A program made the position numbers and the translations under genes. The notes under the pieces are model-generated. The model saw nothing but the letters and a program-made list of their open reading frames with translations, did no database searches and was not told the origin of the DNA. A stretch of DNA of 64,000 nt from Nocardioides litoris (lineage in GTDB: Bacteria > Actinomycetota > Actinomycetes > Propionibacteriales > Nocardioidaceae). Location: positions 1,054,001 to 1,118,000 of the forward strand of contig NZ_VDMR01000001.1 in the NCBI RefSeq assembly GCF_006346315.1, written 5' to 3'. Each line of letters begins with the position of its first letter. The stretch's first letter is position 1. Positions 1 through 12,237 of the stretch are shown here, piece after piece.

Positions 1-630
1 CACAGCCTCGACGACGTCGGCGGCCGGCACCGGACCGGGCAGGGACGGAGGCTCGCCCGCGAGGGCGCGCGTCTCGAGACCGGTGTCGAGGTGCGGCGGA
101 CGGACGTCGAGGACCGAGAACGACCGCCGGTTCTCTCGGCGGAGCACGTCGAGCCACGCCGACAGGGCGGCCTTGGTCGCGGAGTACTCCGCCATCTGGT
201 TGGTCGGCAGGTCGGCCAGGATCGCCGACAGCACCGTCACCTGACCGCGGTCGCCCTCGGCCAGCGACGGCGCCGCGGCCCGCACCAGCGCCATCGGCCC
301 GAGCACGTTGACCGCGAACAGCTCGTCGACCACCGCGGGGTCGGCCTCCACGGCCGGCCCGAAGGCCGCCACCCCCACCGTCACGACCAGCAGGTCGAGC
401 CCGCCGAGCTGCGTGACCGCCGCGCGCACGGCCTCGGCACACGCGTCGGCGTTGACGGCGTCGAAGAGCACCGCCTCCGTCCCGACGTACGACGCCACGT
501 CGGCCAGCGGCCCGGGGCGGCGGCCACCGACGACGACCCGGGCGCCCCGGTCGTGCAGGCCGCGCGCGAGCGAGCCCCCGAGGGCACCGCTCGCGCCGGC
601 CACGAACGTGCGGGCCCCGTCCAGCTCCAT
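1..630 (-). CDS. SDR family oxidoreductase, 3' end outside window
   Basis: The first 210 codons of a short-chain dehydrogenase/reductase are present, with no stop before the window edge. It has the N-terminal nucleotide-binding glycine motif GASGALGG (residues 12-19), the mid-domain NVLGPM segment (about 108-113), a serine at 135 in the usual catalytic place and Y149-x3-K153. These match the SDR Rossmann fold, so it should be an NAD(P)-dependent oxidoreductase; the substrate cannot be read from sequence. The ATG at 628-630 is the natural start because the glycine motif follows about 11 residues later. SDRs are usually 230-280 residues, so a few dozen codons are missing. It is divergent from the SRPBCC gene. 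Confidence 0.88.
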   Translation of the reverse strand, partial: MELDGARTFVAGASGALGGSLARGLHDRGARVVVGGRRPGPLADVASYVGTEAVLFDAVNADACAEAVRAAVTQLGGLDLLVVTVGVAAFGPAVEADPAVVDELFAVNVLGPMALVRAAAPSLAEGDRGQVTVLSAILADLPTNQMAEYSATKAALSAWLDVLRRENRRSFSVLDVRPPHLDTGLETRALAGEPPSLPGPVPAADVVEAV

Positions 631-736
631 GCCTCGATCATCGGCAACCGGGTCGGCCGGCTGCCTCACCCCCGGCGAGCCCCGGGCGACCCGGGCGGGT
701 GAGGGACGGCGCGGCCGGGCCACGCACAGTGGGGGC

Positions 737-1201
737 ATGACCGACGAGAAGAGGATCCAGGTCCAGCGCACCATCGACGCCCCCACCACGGCGGTGTTCG
801 ACGTGCTCTCCAACCCCGCCCGCCACGCCGAGCTCGACGGCTCCGGCTTCGTCGTCTCCGACGACCGGACCGACCGCATCACCGGCACCGGGCAGACCTT
901 CCGGATGAACATGACCGGCGACCACATGGGCGGCGACTACCAGACCGACAACACCGTCACCGGCTACGACGCCAACAAGCTGCTGGCCTGGCAGACCGCG
1001 CCTGCCGGCACCGAGCCGCCGGGCTGGGAGTGGGTGTGGGAGCTCGAGGCCGACGGGTCCGACGCCACGACCGTGACCCTGACCTACGACTGGGCCAAGG
1101 TCACCGACCCCGACATCCTGAGCAAGGTCTCCTTCCCGCTCGTCACCCAGCAGCAGCTCGACGACTCGCTCGGCAACCTCGCCTCGGCCGTCGCCGGCTG
1201 A
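737..1201 (+). CDS. SRPBCC (START/Bet v 1-like) family protein
   Basis: A 154-residue protein begins with the typical SRPBCC opening, in which a strand is followed by IDAPTTAVFDVLSNPARHAE. A long central sheet region follows, and then a C-terminal helix (LDDSLGNLASAVAG). Such proteins form a helix-grip fold with a hydrophobic ligand pocket; the ligand here is unknown. The ATG at 737 was chosen because the conserved N-terminal strand starts just after it. A CACAGT box ends 6 nt before the ATG and could be a -10 of a leaderless promoter. Two hairpins follow the stop codon. Confidence 0.82.
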   Translation: MTDEKRIQVQRTIDAPTTAVFDVLSNPARHAELDGSGFVVSDDRTDRITGTGQTFRMNMTGDHMGGDYQTDNTVTGYDANKLLAWQTAPAGTEPPGWEWVWELEADGSDATTVTLTYDWAKVTDPDILSKVSFPLVTQQQLDDSLGNLASAVAG

Positions 1202-1209
1202 CCGACCCG

Positions 1210-1278
1210 GAGCCTCCCGGAGAGGCTCGTCACAGCACGTCCTGCGGGGGCGGTGCGGAATAGGTCCGCGCCGCCCCC
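1210..1278. terminator. Twin stem-loops between SRPBCC and MFS genes
   Basis: GAGCCTC at 1210-1216 pairs with GAGGCTC at 1222-1228 across a 5-nt loop. Just downstream, GGGGGCGG plus GCGG (1246-1258) pairs with CCGC plus CCGCCCCC (1266-1278) across a 7-nt loop; the single mismatch would be a G-U pair in RNA. They lie 8 bp after the SRPBCC stop and upstream of the MFS start, so termination or attenuation is likely. No U-tract follows, as is usual in high-GC actinobacteria. Confidence 0.55.
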
Positions 1279-1321
1279 GGGTTCACGATGGAGGACCGAC
1301 AATCCCGACCCGAGAGACGTG

Positions 1322-2575
1322 ATGACCTCCACCGCCGCCCGACCCGACGTCGAGACCACGGGCCGCGACCCTGGTGCCGCTCGGTTCGGCCTGGCCGTGC
1401 TGGCCCTGGCCACCGGCGGGTTCGCGATCGGCACCACGGAGTTCGTCACGATGGGCCTGATCCGCGAGATCGCGGCGGGCGTCGAGGTGTCGATCCCGAG
1501 CGCGGGCCACGTCATCTCGGCCTACGCGCTCGGGGTGGTCGTGGGTGCCCCGCTCATCGCCTACCTCGGGGCCCGGTGGCCGCGGCGAGCGCTGCTCGTC
1601 GGGCTGATGGCCGTCTTCGGCCTCTTCAACGTGATGACCGCGGTCGTGTCCAGCTTCCACTGGCTGGTGCTGGCCCGGTTCCTCGACGGTCTCCCGCACG
1701 GCGCCTACTTCGGCGTCGCGTCGCTGGTCGCCGCCGACCTCGCCCCCGTGGGCCGCAAGGGCCGGGCGGTCGCCTCGGTGATGCTCGGCCTGTCGGTTGC
1801 CAACGTCGCCGGCGTCCCCGTCGCCACCTGGCTCGGCCAGCACCTGGGGTGGCGATCGGCGTACTGGACCGTCGCCGTGCTCGCCCTGGTCACCGTCGCG
1901 ATGATCCTGGCGTTCGTGCCCCGCTTCGCCCCCGACCGCACCGCGACCGGACGCACCGAGCTCAGCGCGTTCGCCAAGCCCCAGGTCTGGCTGACGCTGC
2001 TGGCCGGCGCGGTCGGCTTCGGTGGCATGTTCGCCGTCTTCTCGTACGCCGCCCCGACGATCACCGAGGTCGGTGGTCTCGGCGACGGCGCGGTGCCGGT
2101 GCTGCTGCTGGTCTTCGGCCTCGGCATGGTCGTCGGCACCTGGCTGGCCGGGACGCTGGCCGACTGGTCGGTCATCGGGTCGCTGGTCATCGGCTCCGCC
2201 GGCATGGGCGTGGCCCTGCTGCTCTACTGGCTGGCCGCCCCGGGTGGCTGGACCCTGCTCCCGGTGGCGTTCCTCGTCACCGCGCTCGGCTCGGTCCTGG
2301 TGGTCAACCTGCAGCTGCGGCTGATGGACGTCGCGGGCGACGCCCAGACCCTCGGCGCCGCGATGAACCACGCCAGCCTCAACGCGGCCAACGCGCTGGG
2401 CGCCTGGCTCGGCGGCGTCGTCATCGCGGCCGGGGCCGGCTACCGCGCCCCCGCGCTCGTCGGCGTCGGGCTCTCGGTCGTGGGCCTCGCGGTCATCCTG
2501 GTGGCCGCCGGGCTGCACCGCCGTCAGGCGCCCGAGCCGGTGTCCGTCGGCCACTCCTCGGCCGGCACGTCGTAG
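1322..2575 (+). CDS. MFS transporter, DHA1-type efflux family
   Basis: A 417-residue membrane protein with about 12 hydrophobic segments. The first carries GGFAIGTTEFVTMGL, the signature of the AraJ/YdhP-like DHA1 branch, followed by an ARWPRR cytoplasmic loop between helices 2 and 3. Family members export sugars, arabinose or drugs with proton antiport; the substrate is not predictable here. The ATG at 1322 puts about 20 polar residues before helix 1. A frame-consistent start at 1253 would add an arginine-rich stretch that overlaps the upstream hairpin and is less likely. Its last 52 bp overlap the convergent acetyltransferase gene. Confidence 0.88.
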   Translation: MTSTAARPDVETTGRDPGAARFGLAVLALATGGFAIGTTEFVTMGLIREIAAGVEVSIPSAGHVISAYALGVVVGAPLIAYLGARWPRRALLVGLMAVFGLFNVMTAVVSSFHWLVLARFLDGLPHGAYFGVASLVAADLAPVGRKGRAVASVMLGLSVANVAGVPVATWLGQHLGWRSAYWTVAVLALVTVAMILAFVPRFAPDRTATGRTELSAFAKPQVWLTLLAGAVGFGGMFAVFSYAAPTITEVGGLGDGAVPVLLLVFGLGMVVGTWLAGTLADWSVIGSLVIGSAGMGVALLLYWLAAPGGWTLLPVAFLVTALGSVLVVNLQLRLMDVAGDAQTLGAAMNHASLNAANALGAWLGGVVIAAGAGYRAPALVGVGLSVVGLAVILVAAGLHRRQAPEPVSVGHSSAGTS

Positions 2576-3641
2576 CGGACGATGTCGGCGAGCCCGTCGC
2601 GCAGCTCGGTGCCGAGCCGCTCCCTGCCGGTGCCGCGGTAGCCGCAGGCCTCGGCGACGCGGCGCGAGGCCACGTTGTCGACCGCGCAGACGATCCGCAC
2701 CCGGCGCAGCCCGAGCTCGGCGAAGGCCCACCCCGTGACCAGCCGCACCGCCGCGGCCACCGCTCCCCGTCCGCGCGCCGCTGGGTGCGACCAGTAGCCG
2801 ATCTCGGCGTGCCGCTCGGTGATGTCGAAGAGGTTGACCGCGGCCAGCAGGTCGTCGGTGTCGGCGGCGGCCACCGCCCACGTGACCGCGGTGCCGGTGG
2901 CCAGCCGCTCGGCGTGGGTCGCCATCCAGGTCCGCGCGTCGTGCTCGTCGTACGACGCCGGCATCCGCCCCAGCCAGTGCTGGGTGACCGGGTCGGTGCA
3001 GGCCTCGACCACGCGGGGCACGTCGCGCTCGGCCACCGCGCGCAGTCGCACTCCGTCGCCGCTGAGCTCGGGCAGCACGAGCCAGCGACCCGCCGGCTCA
3101 CGCGGCTCGTCGGCCAGCAGGGTGCCCACCCAGGCGTCGACGAGCCGGCCGCGGGAGGGGTGGGAGTGCCGCAGCACGCCGTCGACGGTGAACCCGACCC
3201 GCCAGGCCAGCTTGCGCGAGGCCCAGTTGCCGGCCTCGCAGCGCCACACCACGGTCTCGACCCCGCGCTCGGCGAAGGCCCAGTCCAGCAGCAGCCGGAC
3301 CGCCCGCTCGAGGACGCCGGTGCCCCGGGCGGCCGGGTGGGCGCCGTACGAGACCGAGGCCCGGCCGTGGCCCTCGTCGACCAGCGCGACGGTGCCGGCG
3401 TAGCGACCGCCCGCGAGCACGGCGAAGAAGGCCTGCGACCCGTCGGCCCACATCGCCGGGACGATGTCGCGCACCAGCTCGAGCGCCTCGACGGGTCCGA
3501 ACGGCACGGGCGCCGGTGTCCACCGGGCCGTCACCGGGTCGGCGAACTGCTCCAGCACCCCGGCGAGGTCGTCCAGACCGGGCGCGCGCAGCACTACCTC
3601 GCCGTCGGTGAGCACCGGCGCCGAGCCGCCCACCAGGCCCG

Positions 3642-3645
<4 letters not shown>
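2524..3645 (-). CDS. Tandem-domain GNAT N-acetyltransferase
   Basis: A 373-residue protein with two GNAT domains in tandem. Domain 1 (about 10-170) has the acetyl-CoA loop ARGTGVLERAVRLLL. Domain 2 (about 190-365) has ARGRGAVAAAVRLVTGWAF and then an N-x-AS-R segment typical of RimJ-like enzymes. GNATs move acetyl from acetyl-CoA to an amine; acceptor unknown. The start ATG (3643-3645) overlaps the stop of the upstream mycothiol-enzyme gene by 4 bases (ATGA), so the two are probably translationally coupled. The two halves look like an old internal duplication. Confidence 0.86.
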
Positions 3646-5511
<1,866 letters not shown>

Positions 5512-5521
5512 GGTCACGGGC

Positions 5522-6037
5522 ATGCCGACGATCGGGGTGGCCGTCTCCATCCCGGAGCCCTGGGCCACCGAGCTGCAGGACTACCGCGCCGGCGTCGGCG
5601 ACGCGATGGCGGCGACGATCCCGACCCACATCACCCTGGTCCCGCCGACCGAGGTCGAGGGTGACCTCGACGAGGTCGAGCGCCACCTCGCCTCCTCGGC
5701 CGGCCACGTCGAGCCGTTCGAGGTCCACCTGCGCGGCACCGGCACGTTCCGGCCGGTCTCGCCGGTCGTCTTCGTCACCCTCGTCGAGGGCATCTCGCAG
5801 TGCGAGCAGCTCGCCGACGCCGTACGCCGGGGGCCGCTCGACGTCGACCTCGCCTACCCCTACCACCCGCACGTGACGGTGGCCCACCACCTGCCAGACG
5901 ACCGCCTCGACCGGGCCTTCCGCGAGCTGGCCGACTTCGAGTGCCAGTTCACCGTCGACGACTTCCACCTCTACGTCCACGACGAGCGGCGCGGCTGGCG
6001 CACCTGCCGCGACTTCGCCCTCGGCGAGGGGGAGTAG
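5522..6037 (+). CDS. 2'-5' RNA ligase / cyclic phosphodiesterase superfamily protein
   Basis: A 171-residue 2H-phosphoesterase-like protein with the two expected H-x-T/S motifs, HITL near residue 38 and HVTV near residue 119. In this superfamily the two histidines catalyse ligation or hydrolysis of 2',3'-cyclic or 2'-5' RNA bonds. The true substrate in actinobacteria is uncertain. The ATG at 5522 lies 10 bp after trpS and has its own presumed -10. The YihY gene starts one base after its stop, so the two are cotranscribed. Confidence 0.83.
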   Translation: MPTIGVAVSIPEPWATELQDYRAGVGDAMAATIPTHITLVPPTEVEGDLDEVERHLASSAGHVEPFEVHLRGTGTFRPVSPVVFVTLVEGISQCEQLADAVRRGPLDVDLAYPYHPHVTVAHHLPDDRLDRAFRELADFECQFTVDDFHLYVHDERRGWRTCRDFALGEGE

Positions 6038-6038
6038 C

Positions 6039-7046
6039 GTGCCGTCGGTCAAGGAACGCCTCGCGCAGGAGCGTTCGCACCGCCCGTGGCTCGACCACGT
6101 GCTGTCGATGAACGAGCACTACGGGCGGGTCAAGGGCGGCCAGCAGGCGGGCGCGGTCACCTACTTCGCGTTCTTGTCCTTCTTCCCGATCCTGGCCCTG
6201 GCCTTCTTCGCCGTCGGGGTCATCTCCTCGGTGTACGCCGACGCGCAGCAGAACGTGGTCAGCGCCATCGACTCCGTGCTGCCCGGCATCCTCGGCTCCG
6301 GCGACAACCAGATCTCGATCGACCAGGTCCAGGACTTCTCGGGCCTCGCCGGCGTCATCGGCCTCCTCGGCGTCCTGTACGCCGGCCTCGGCTGGGTCTC
6401 GGCCCTCCGCGAGGCGCTGGTGGCGGTCTTCGAGACCCCGCAGCGGGAGCAGCCGTCGTTCGTCAAGGGCAAGCTGCGCGACCTCGTGGCCCTGGTCGTC
6501 GTCGGCCTGGTGCTCGTGGTCGCCGTCGCCGTCGCCGGCCTGCTCTCGCAGTCGTCGACGGCGCTGCTCGAGCTCGTCGGCCTCGGCAGCGAGCTGGCCT
6601 GGCTGGTCGTCGTCATCGGCATCGTCCTCGGCCTGGCCGCCAACGCCGTGCTGTTCTACGTGCTGTTCAAGCTCCTCGCCGAGCCGCACACCCCGGCCCG
6701 GGCGCTGCGGTCGGGTGCGCTGCTGGGGGCCGTCGGGTTCGAGGTGCTCAAGCAGCTCTCGGGCCTGCTGCTCTCCTCGACCCAGGGCCAGCCGGCCTTC
6801 CAGGCCTTCGGCATCGCGCTGATCTTGCTGGTCTGGATCAACTACTTCTCCCGCCTCGTCCTGTACGCCGCCGCGTGGTCCTTCACCGACCCCGACGCGG
6901 TCGCCGCGCGGCGGGCCGAGCCGGCCGACCCGGTGCACGGGCCGGCCACGCCCGACCTCTCCGAGCTCACCCGGGTCGAGGCGGACGAGGCCGACGACCG
7001 CTCGCTCGGGCAGCGGGTCAAGGACGCGGTCTCGCGCAGGCGCTGA
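6039..7046 (+). CDS. YihY/virulence factor BrkB family membrane protein
   Basis: A 335-residue inner-membrane protein with about six hydrophobic helices. It opens with an RPWLDHVLSMNEHYGRVKGG amphipathic region, then GAVTYFAFLSFFPILAL, the hallmark of the YihY family. The C-terminal tail is acidic and charged. Once called RNase BN in error, the family's function is unsettled, with transport or lipid roles proposed. Translation probably starts at GTG 6039, one base after the previous stop. Confidence 0.88.
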   Translation: MPSVKERLAQERSHRPWLDHVLSMNEHYGRVKGGQQAGAVTYFAFLSFFPILALAFFAVGVISSVYADAQQNVVSAIDSVLPGILGSGDNQISIDQVQDFSGLAGVIGLLGVLYAGLGWVSALREALVAVFETPQREQPSFVKGKLRDLVALVVVGLVLVVAVAVAGLLSQSSTALLELVGLGSELAWLVVVIGIVLGLAANAVLFYVLFKLLAEPHTPARALRSGALLGAVGFEVLKQLSGLLLSSTQGQPAFQAFGIALILLVWINYFSRLVLYAAAWSFTDPDAVAARRAEPADPVHGPATPDLSELTRVEADEADDRSLGQRVKDAVSRRR

Positions 7047-7060
7047 GACCACCCGGGCGA

Positions 7061-7621
7061 CTACCAGGTGACCTCGGCGGCGGGGACGACCTCGGTGGTG
7101 ACACCGGGGTACTCGGTGTCGGCGACGGTGAAGTTGGTGTAGGCGATCATCTCCTTCGCGCCGACCGCCACGGGCGTGCCGTCGGGCAGCGGCAGCTCCC
7201 ACGGGCCCTCGGCGGTCGTGTGGCCGTCGGCGACCAGCACGACGTCGTAGCCCTCGACCTGCGCGCGGGCAGCGGTGGTGCGGATGCAGGCGTCGGTGGC
7301 GGCGCCGCAGAGCACGAGGCGGCCGGCGCCCAGGGTCTCGAGCCGCTGCTTGAGGTCGGTCTCGGCGAAGGCGTCGAGGTACTGCTTGCCGATGACCGGG
7401 TCGCCGTCGCCCGGCCGGACCTCCTCGACGATCTGCCACGGGTCGGAGCCGGGCTTGAAGGGACCGGCCTCGTGCTGGACCCAGAGCACGGGCACGCCGT
7501 CGGACTGGGCCCGGTCGATCAGCCCGCGGATGCGGCCGACCACGCCGTCGCGGTCCCAGGCCTCGGCGGTGTTGCCCTGCTGGACGTCGATCACGAGGAG
7601 TGCGGTGGTGTCTGTCGTCAT
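7061..7621 (-). CDS. Cysteine hydrolase, isochorismatase-like family
   Basis: A 186-residue protein with the isochorismatase-like fold. The catalytic aspartate lies in LLVIDVQQG near the N terminus and the nucleophile in VLCGAATDACIRTTA, where a non-prolyl cis-peptide precedes the Cys region. Family members hydrolyse amides or vinyl ethers (nicotinamide, N-carbamoyl compounds, isochorismate); the substrate cannot be told. It is divergent from a WYL-domain regulator only 18 bp away and shares promoter bases with it, so that regulator is the obvious candidate to control it. Confidence 0.86.
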   Translation of the reverse strand: MTTDTTALLVIDVQQGNTAEAWDRDGVVGRIRGLIDRAQSDGVPVLWVQHEAGPFKPGSDPWQIVEEVRPGDGDPVIGKQYLDAFAETDLKQRLETLGAGRLVLCGAATDACIRTTAARAQVEGYDVVLVADGHTTAEGPWELPLPDGTPVAVGAKEMIAYTNFTVADTEYPGVTTEVVPAAEVTW

Positions 7622-7627
7622 GCGGCG

Positions 7628-7634
7628 TACGCTA
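7628..7634. promoter_or_regulatory. Face-to-face overlapping -10 boxes of a divergent pair
   Basis: The heptamer TACGCTA holds TACGCT on the + strand, 6 nt before the GTG at 7640. On the - strand it holds TAGCGT, 7 nt before the ATG at 7621. Five bases are shared, so RNA polymerase cannot occupy both promoters at once. Confidence 0.55.
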
Positions 7635-7639
7635 CGACG

Positions 7640-8653
7640 GTGACCGGACAGTTCTCGACCGGACAAGGGGGCAATCCGGCCGGACGCGTGCTCGCCCTGC
7701 TCGAGCGCGTCCAGGAACGTCCCGGTCTCACCGCAGCCCAGCTCGGCGCCGAGCTCGGGGTGGGGGAGCGCACCGTGCGCCGCTACGTCGCCACCCTGCA
7801 GGAGCTCGGCATCCCGGTCACCGCCCGCCGCGGCCGCGCGGGCGGGTTCCACCTCGAGGCGGGCTACCGGATGCCGCCGCTGATGCTGTCCACCGACGAG
7901 GCCGTCGCCCTGACCCTCACCCTCGCCGTGCTCGCGGGCCGGGCCGGCCCGACCGACGACGCGCCGACCGCAGCCGCGCTCGGCAAGCTGCGCCGGGCGC
8001 TGCCCCGGTCGGTGGCCGAGCGGGTCGACGACGTGCTCGCCGTCGTCGTGCCCCCGGAGCGCAGCGACCGCCTCGCCGCCGGCGCCGCGCCCGACCCCGC
8101 CCTCCTGGCCACCCTCGCCGCCGGCGTGGTGGGGGAGCGCACCTGCCGGGTGCGGCACCGCTCGCGTGGTGGCAGCACCGAGCGCCTGGTCAACCCGTAC
8201 GGCGTCGTCGTGGTCCGCGGCCACCTCTACCTGCACGGGTGGTGCCACCTGCGGCGGGCCCGCCGGACCTTCCGGCTCGACCGGCTGCAGGCGGCCGAGC
8301 TGACCGACGCCACGTTCCGGGCCCCGGCGGGCCTGGAGGTGGCCGAGGCGGTCGAGACGTCGCTGGCCACGACGTGGAGCGGGTGGCGCGTCAGCGTGGT
8401 GCTCGAGGCGCCGCTGGAGGAGGTGCGCCGCAGCGTGCCCCGCTGGATCGGGGTGGCCGAGGCCGTCGACGAGTCGACGACCCGGCTGCGGCTGACCACC
8501 GACAACCTCGACGCGACGGTGATCCGGCTCTCCGACCACCCGTTCGCGATGCGGGTCGAGGAGCCCGCTGAGCTGCGGCAGGCCTTCGCCCGGAGGGCGG
8601 CCTGGTGGGACCCTGAGCCGGGTCAGGACTTGGCGCGAAGCGCGGTGCGGTAG
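7640..8653 (+). CDS. HTH/WYL-domain transcriptional regulator (YafY-like)
   Basis: A 337-residue DNA-binding regulator. The N-terminal winged helix contains [21 protein letters not shown], a DeoR/HTH_11-type helix-turn-helix. The middle and C-terminal parts carry a WYL domain ([19 protein letters not shown], then RTFRLDRLQ) and the WCX extension. WYL domains sense small ligands or nucleic acid. The start is GTG 7640, just downstream of the shared -10. Codons 2-8 encode a direct repeat (GACCGGACA twice, 15 bp apart) that could be an intragenic operator. The 3' end overlaps sdhB by 31 bp on the opposite strand. Confidence 0.87.
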   Translation: MTGQFSTGQGGNPAGRVLALLERVQERPGLTAAQLGAELGVGERTVRRYVATLQELGIPVTARRGRAGGFHLEAGYRMPPLMLSTDEAVALTLTLAVLAGRAGPTDDAPTAAALGKLRRALPRSVAERVDDVLAVVVPPERSDRLAAGAAPDPALLATLAAGVVGERTCRVRHRSRGGSTERLVNPYGVVVVRGHLYLHGWCHLRRARRTFRLDRLQAAELTDATFRAPAGLEVAEAVETSLATTWSGWRVSVVLEAPLEEVRRSVPRWIGVAEAVDESTTRLRLTTDNLDATVIRLSDHPFAMRVEEPAELRQAFARRAAWWDPEPGQDLARSAVR

Positions 8654-9365
8654 TCCTTGTTGAGCTGGGAGATCACGTCGAGCGGGATGCCCTTGGGGCA
8701 GGCCGCGGTGCACTCGCCGATGTTGGTGCAGCCGCCGAAGCCCTCCTCGTCGTGCTGGGCGGTCATGCCGAGCACGCGCTGGTTGCGCTCGGGCTGGCCC
8801 TGCGGGAGCTCGCCGAGGTGGGTGATCTTGGCGCCGAGGAACAGCGAGGCCGAGCCGTTGGGGCAGGCGGCGACGCAGGCGCCGCAGCCGATGCACGTCG
8901 CGACGTTGAAGGCGCGCATGGCCTTGTCGCGCTGCGCGGGCACCGAGTTGGCCTCGGGAGCGGAGCCGGTGTTGGCCGAGATGTAGCCGCCGGCCTGGAT
9001 GATGCGGTCGAAGGCGCCGCGGTCGACCACGAGGTCCTTGACGACCGGGAACGCCTCGGCCCGCCACGGCTCGATGGTGATGGTCTGGCCGTCGGAGAAC
9101 GACCGCATGTGCAGCTGGCAGGTCGTGGTGACCTCGGGGCCGTGGGCGTAGCCGTCGATCATCAGCGAGCAGCTGCCGCAGATGCCCTCACGGCAGTCGT
9201 GGTCGAAGGCCACGGGCTCCTCGCCCTGCTCGTTGAGCTGCTCGTTGAGGATGTCGAGCATCTCGAGGAAGCTCATGTCCTCCGAGACGCCGTCGACCTG
9301 GTAGGTGTGGATGCCGCCCTCGGACTCGGGGCCGGCCTGGCGCCATACCTTCAGAGTCAGGTTCA

Positions 9366-9366
<1 letters not shown>
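8623..9366 (-). CDS. sdhB: Succinate dehydrogenase iron-sulfur subunit
   Basis: A 247-residue iron-sulfur subunit that passes electrons from the flavoprotein to the membrane cytochrome. It shows the N-terminal 2Fe-2S motif CREGICGSC with a later cysteine, then [14 protein letters not shown] and [15 protein letters not shown] for the remaining two clusters. Its ATG shares one base with the sdhA stop (TAATG), so it is the last gene of a tightly coupled sdhC-sdhA-sdhB operon. The last 31 bp overlap the convergent WYL regulator. Confidence 0.95.
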
Positions 9367-11390
<2,024 letters not shown>

Positions 11391-11402
11391 GGTGGACCTT
11401 CC

Positions 11403-12143
11403 TTACTTCTCGATGATGCCGAGCAGGACGGACAGCGGGATGAGGGCGAAGCCGCCCGCCACGACGACGGCGAGCACGCCGCCGGCCGCCTTGGCGGTGC
11501 GCCGGGCCTTCGCCGTCCCGGTGAGGCCGAGCGTCTGCGCGGCGCTCCACGTCCCATGGTGCAGGTGCAGCGCGAGCGCCACCATCGCCACGAGGTAGAT
11601 AGCGGTGAGCCACCAGACCTCGAAGCTCTGCACCATCACGGTGTAGGGGTCGCCCGCGGCCGAGCCGGTCTCGCCGGTCTTCACGTTGACCTTGCCGAAG
11701 CTGAAGTTGAGCAGGTGCCAGATGAGGAAGAGCAGGATCGTGATGCCGCCCCAGCGCATCCAGTGCGACGAGAAGCTCGAGTTGCGGTTCTTGGTCACGA
11801 CGTACTTGACCGGACGGGCCTTGCCGGCGCGTCGCCACAGCACGATCGCCGACGCCACGTGGACCACCAGCGAGAGCAGCAGGACGGCGCGGGCGATCCA
11901 GAGGAAGCCCTCGTGGGGGAGCAGCGGCTCACCGAGCTCGCGCAGGTGCTCGGCGTAGCCGTTGAACGACTCCGGACCGGCGAAGGCCTTGAGGTTGCCG
12001 TACATGTGCGCCAGCACATAGCCGATGAAGATGAGGCCGCTGACGGCCATCGTGAGCTTCAGCAGGATCGTCGTGCGCGGCGACTTGGCCTTCTTGGCCT
12101 GGGCGGCCTTGGCCTTGGCGGGAGAGCGCGTCGTGGTTGCCAC
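11403..12143 (-). CDS. sdhC: Succinate dehydrogenase cytochrome b subunit
   Basis: A 246-residue membrane anchor of the b558 type with about five hydrophobic helices. Histidines suited to haem ligation occur in GYVLAHMYGN, VVHVASAIVLW, LLFLIWHLLNF and LALHLHHGTW. No sdhD follows, which fits a type-B complex with one dihaem anchor. I prefer the GTG at 12143 to the upstream TTG at 12152. A TACAGT box lies 8 nt before the GTG, and the TTG would overlap that box. The N-terminal tail is rich in Ala and Lys. Confidence 0.92.
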   Translation of the reverse strand: MATTTRSPAKAKAAQAKKAKSPRTTILLKLTMAVSGLIFIGYVLAHMYGNLKAFAGPESFNGYAEHLRELGEPLLPHEGFLWIARAVLLLSLVVHVASAIVLWRRAGKARPVKYVVTKNRNSSFSSHWMRWGGITILLFLIWHLLNFSFGKVNVKTGETGSAAGDPYTVMVQSFEVWWLTAIYLVAMVALALHLHHGTWSAAQTLGLTGTAKARRTAKAAGGVLAVVVAGGFALIPLSVLLGIIEK

Positions 12144-12151
12144 GACTGGCA

Positions 12152-12178
12152 ACTGTACGTCGGCGGAAAGCTCCGCCG
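12152..12178 (-). promoter_or_regulatory. sdhCAB promoter with adjacent hairpin
   Basis: On the - strand the -10 TACAGT (12157-12152) sits 8 nt before the sdhC GTG. Immediately upstream CGGCGGA (12161-12167) and TCCGCCG (12172-12178) form a perfect 7-bp inverted repeat with a 4-nt centre. It lies between the -10 and the -35 position, where a regulator could bind. Confidence 0.4.
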
Positions 12179-12237
12179 TCCACCTGGCCGGGTCCCGGTG
12201 TGTGAGAAATCCCCCAGAAGTCGCGCGACCGGGAACT

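Noticed and set aside
11403..12143. Missing sdhD as a deletion
   Set aside because: The single five-helix cytochrome b is the normal anchor for this class of complex.
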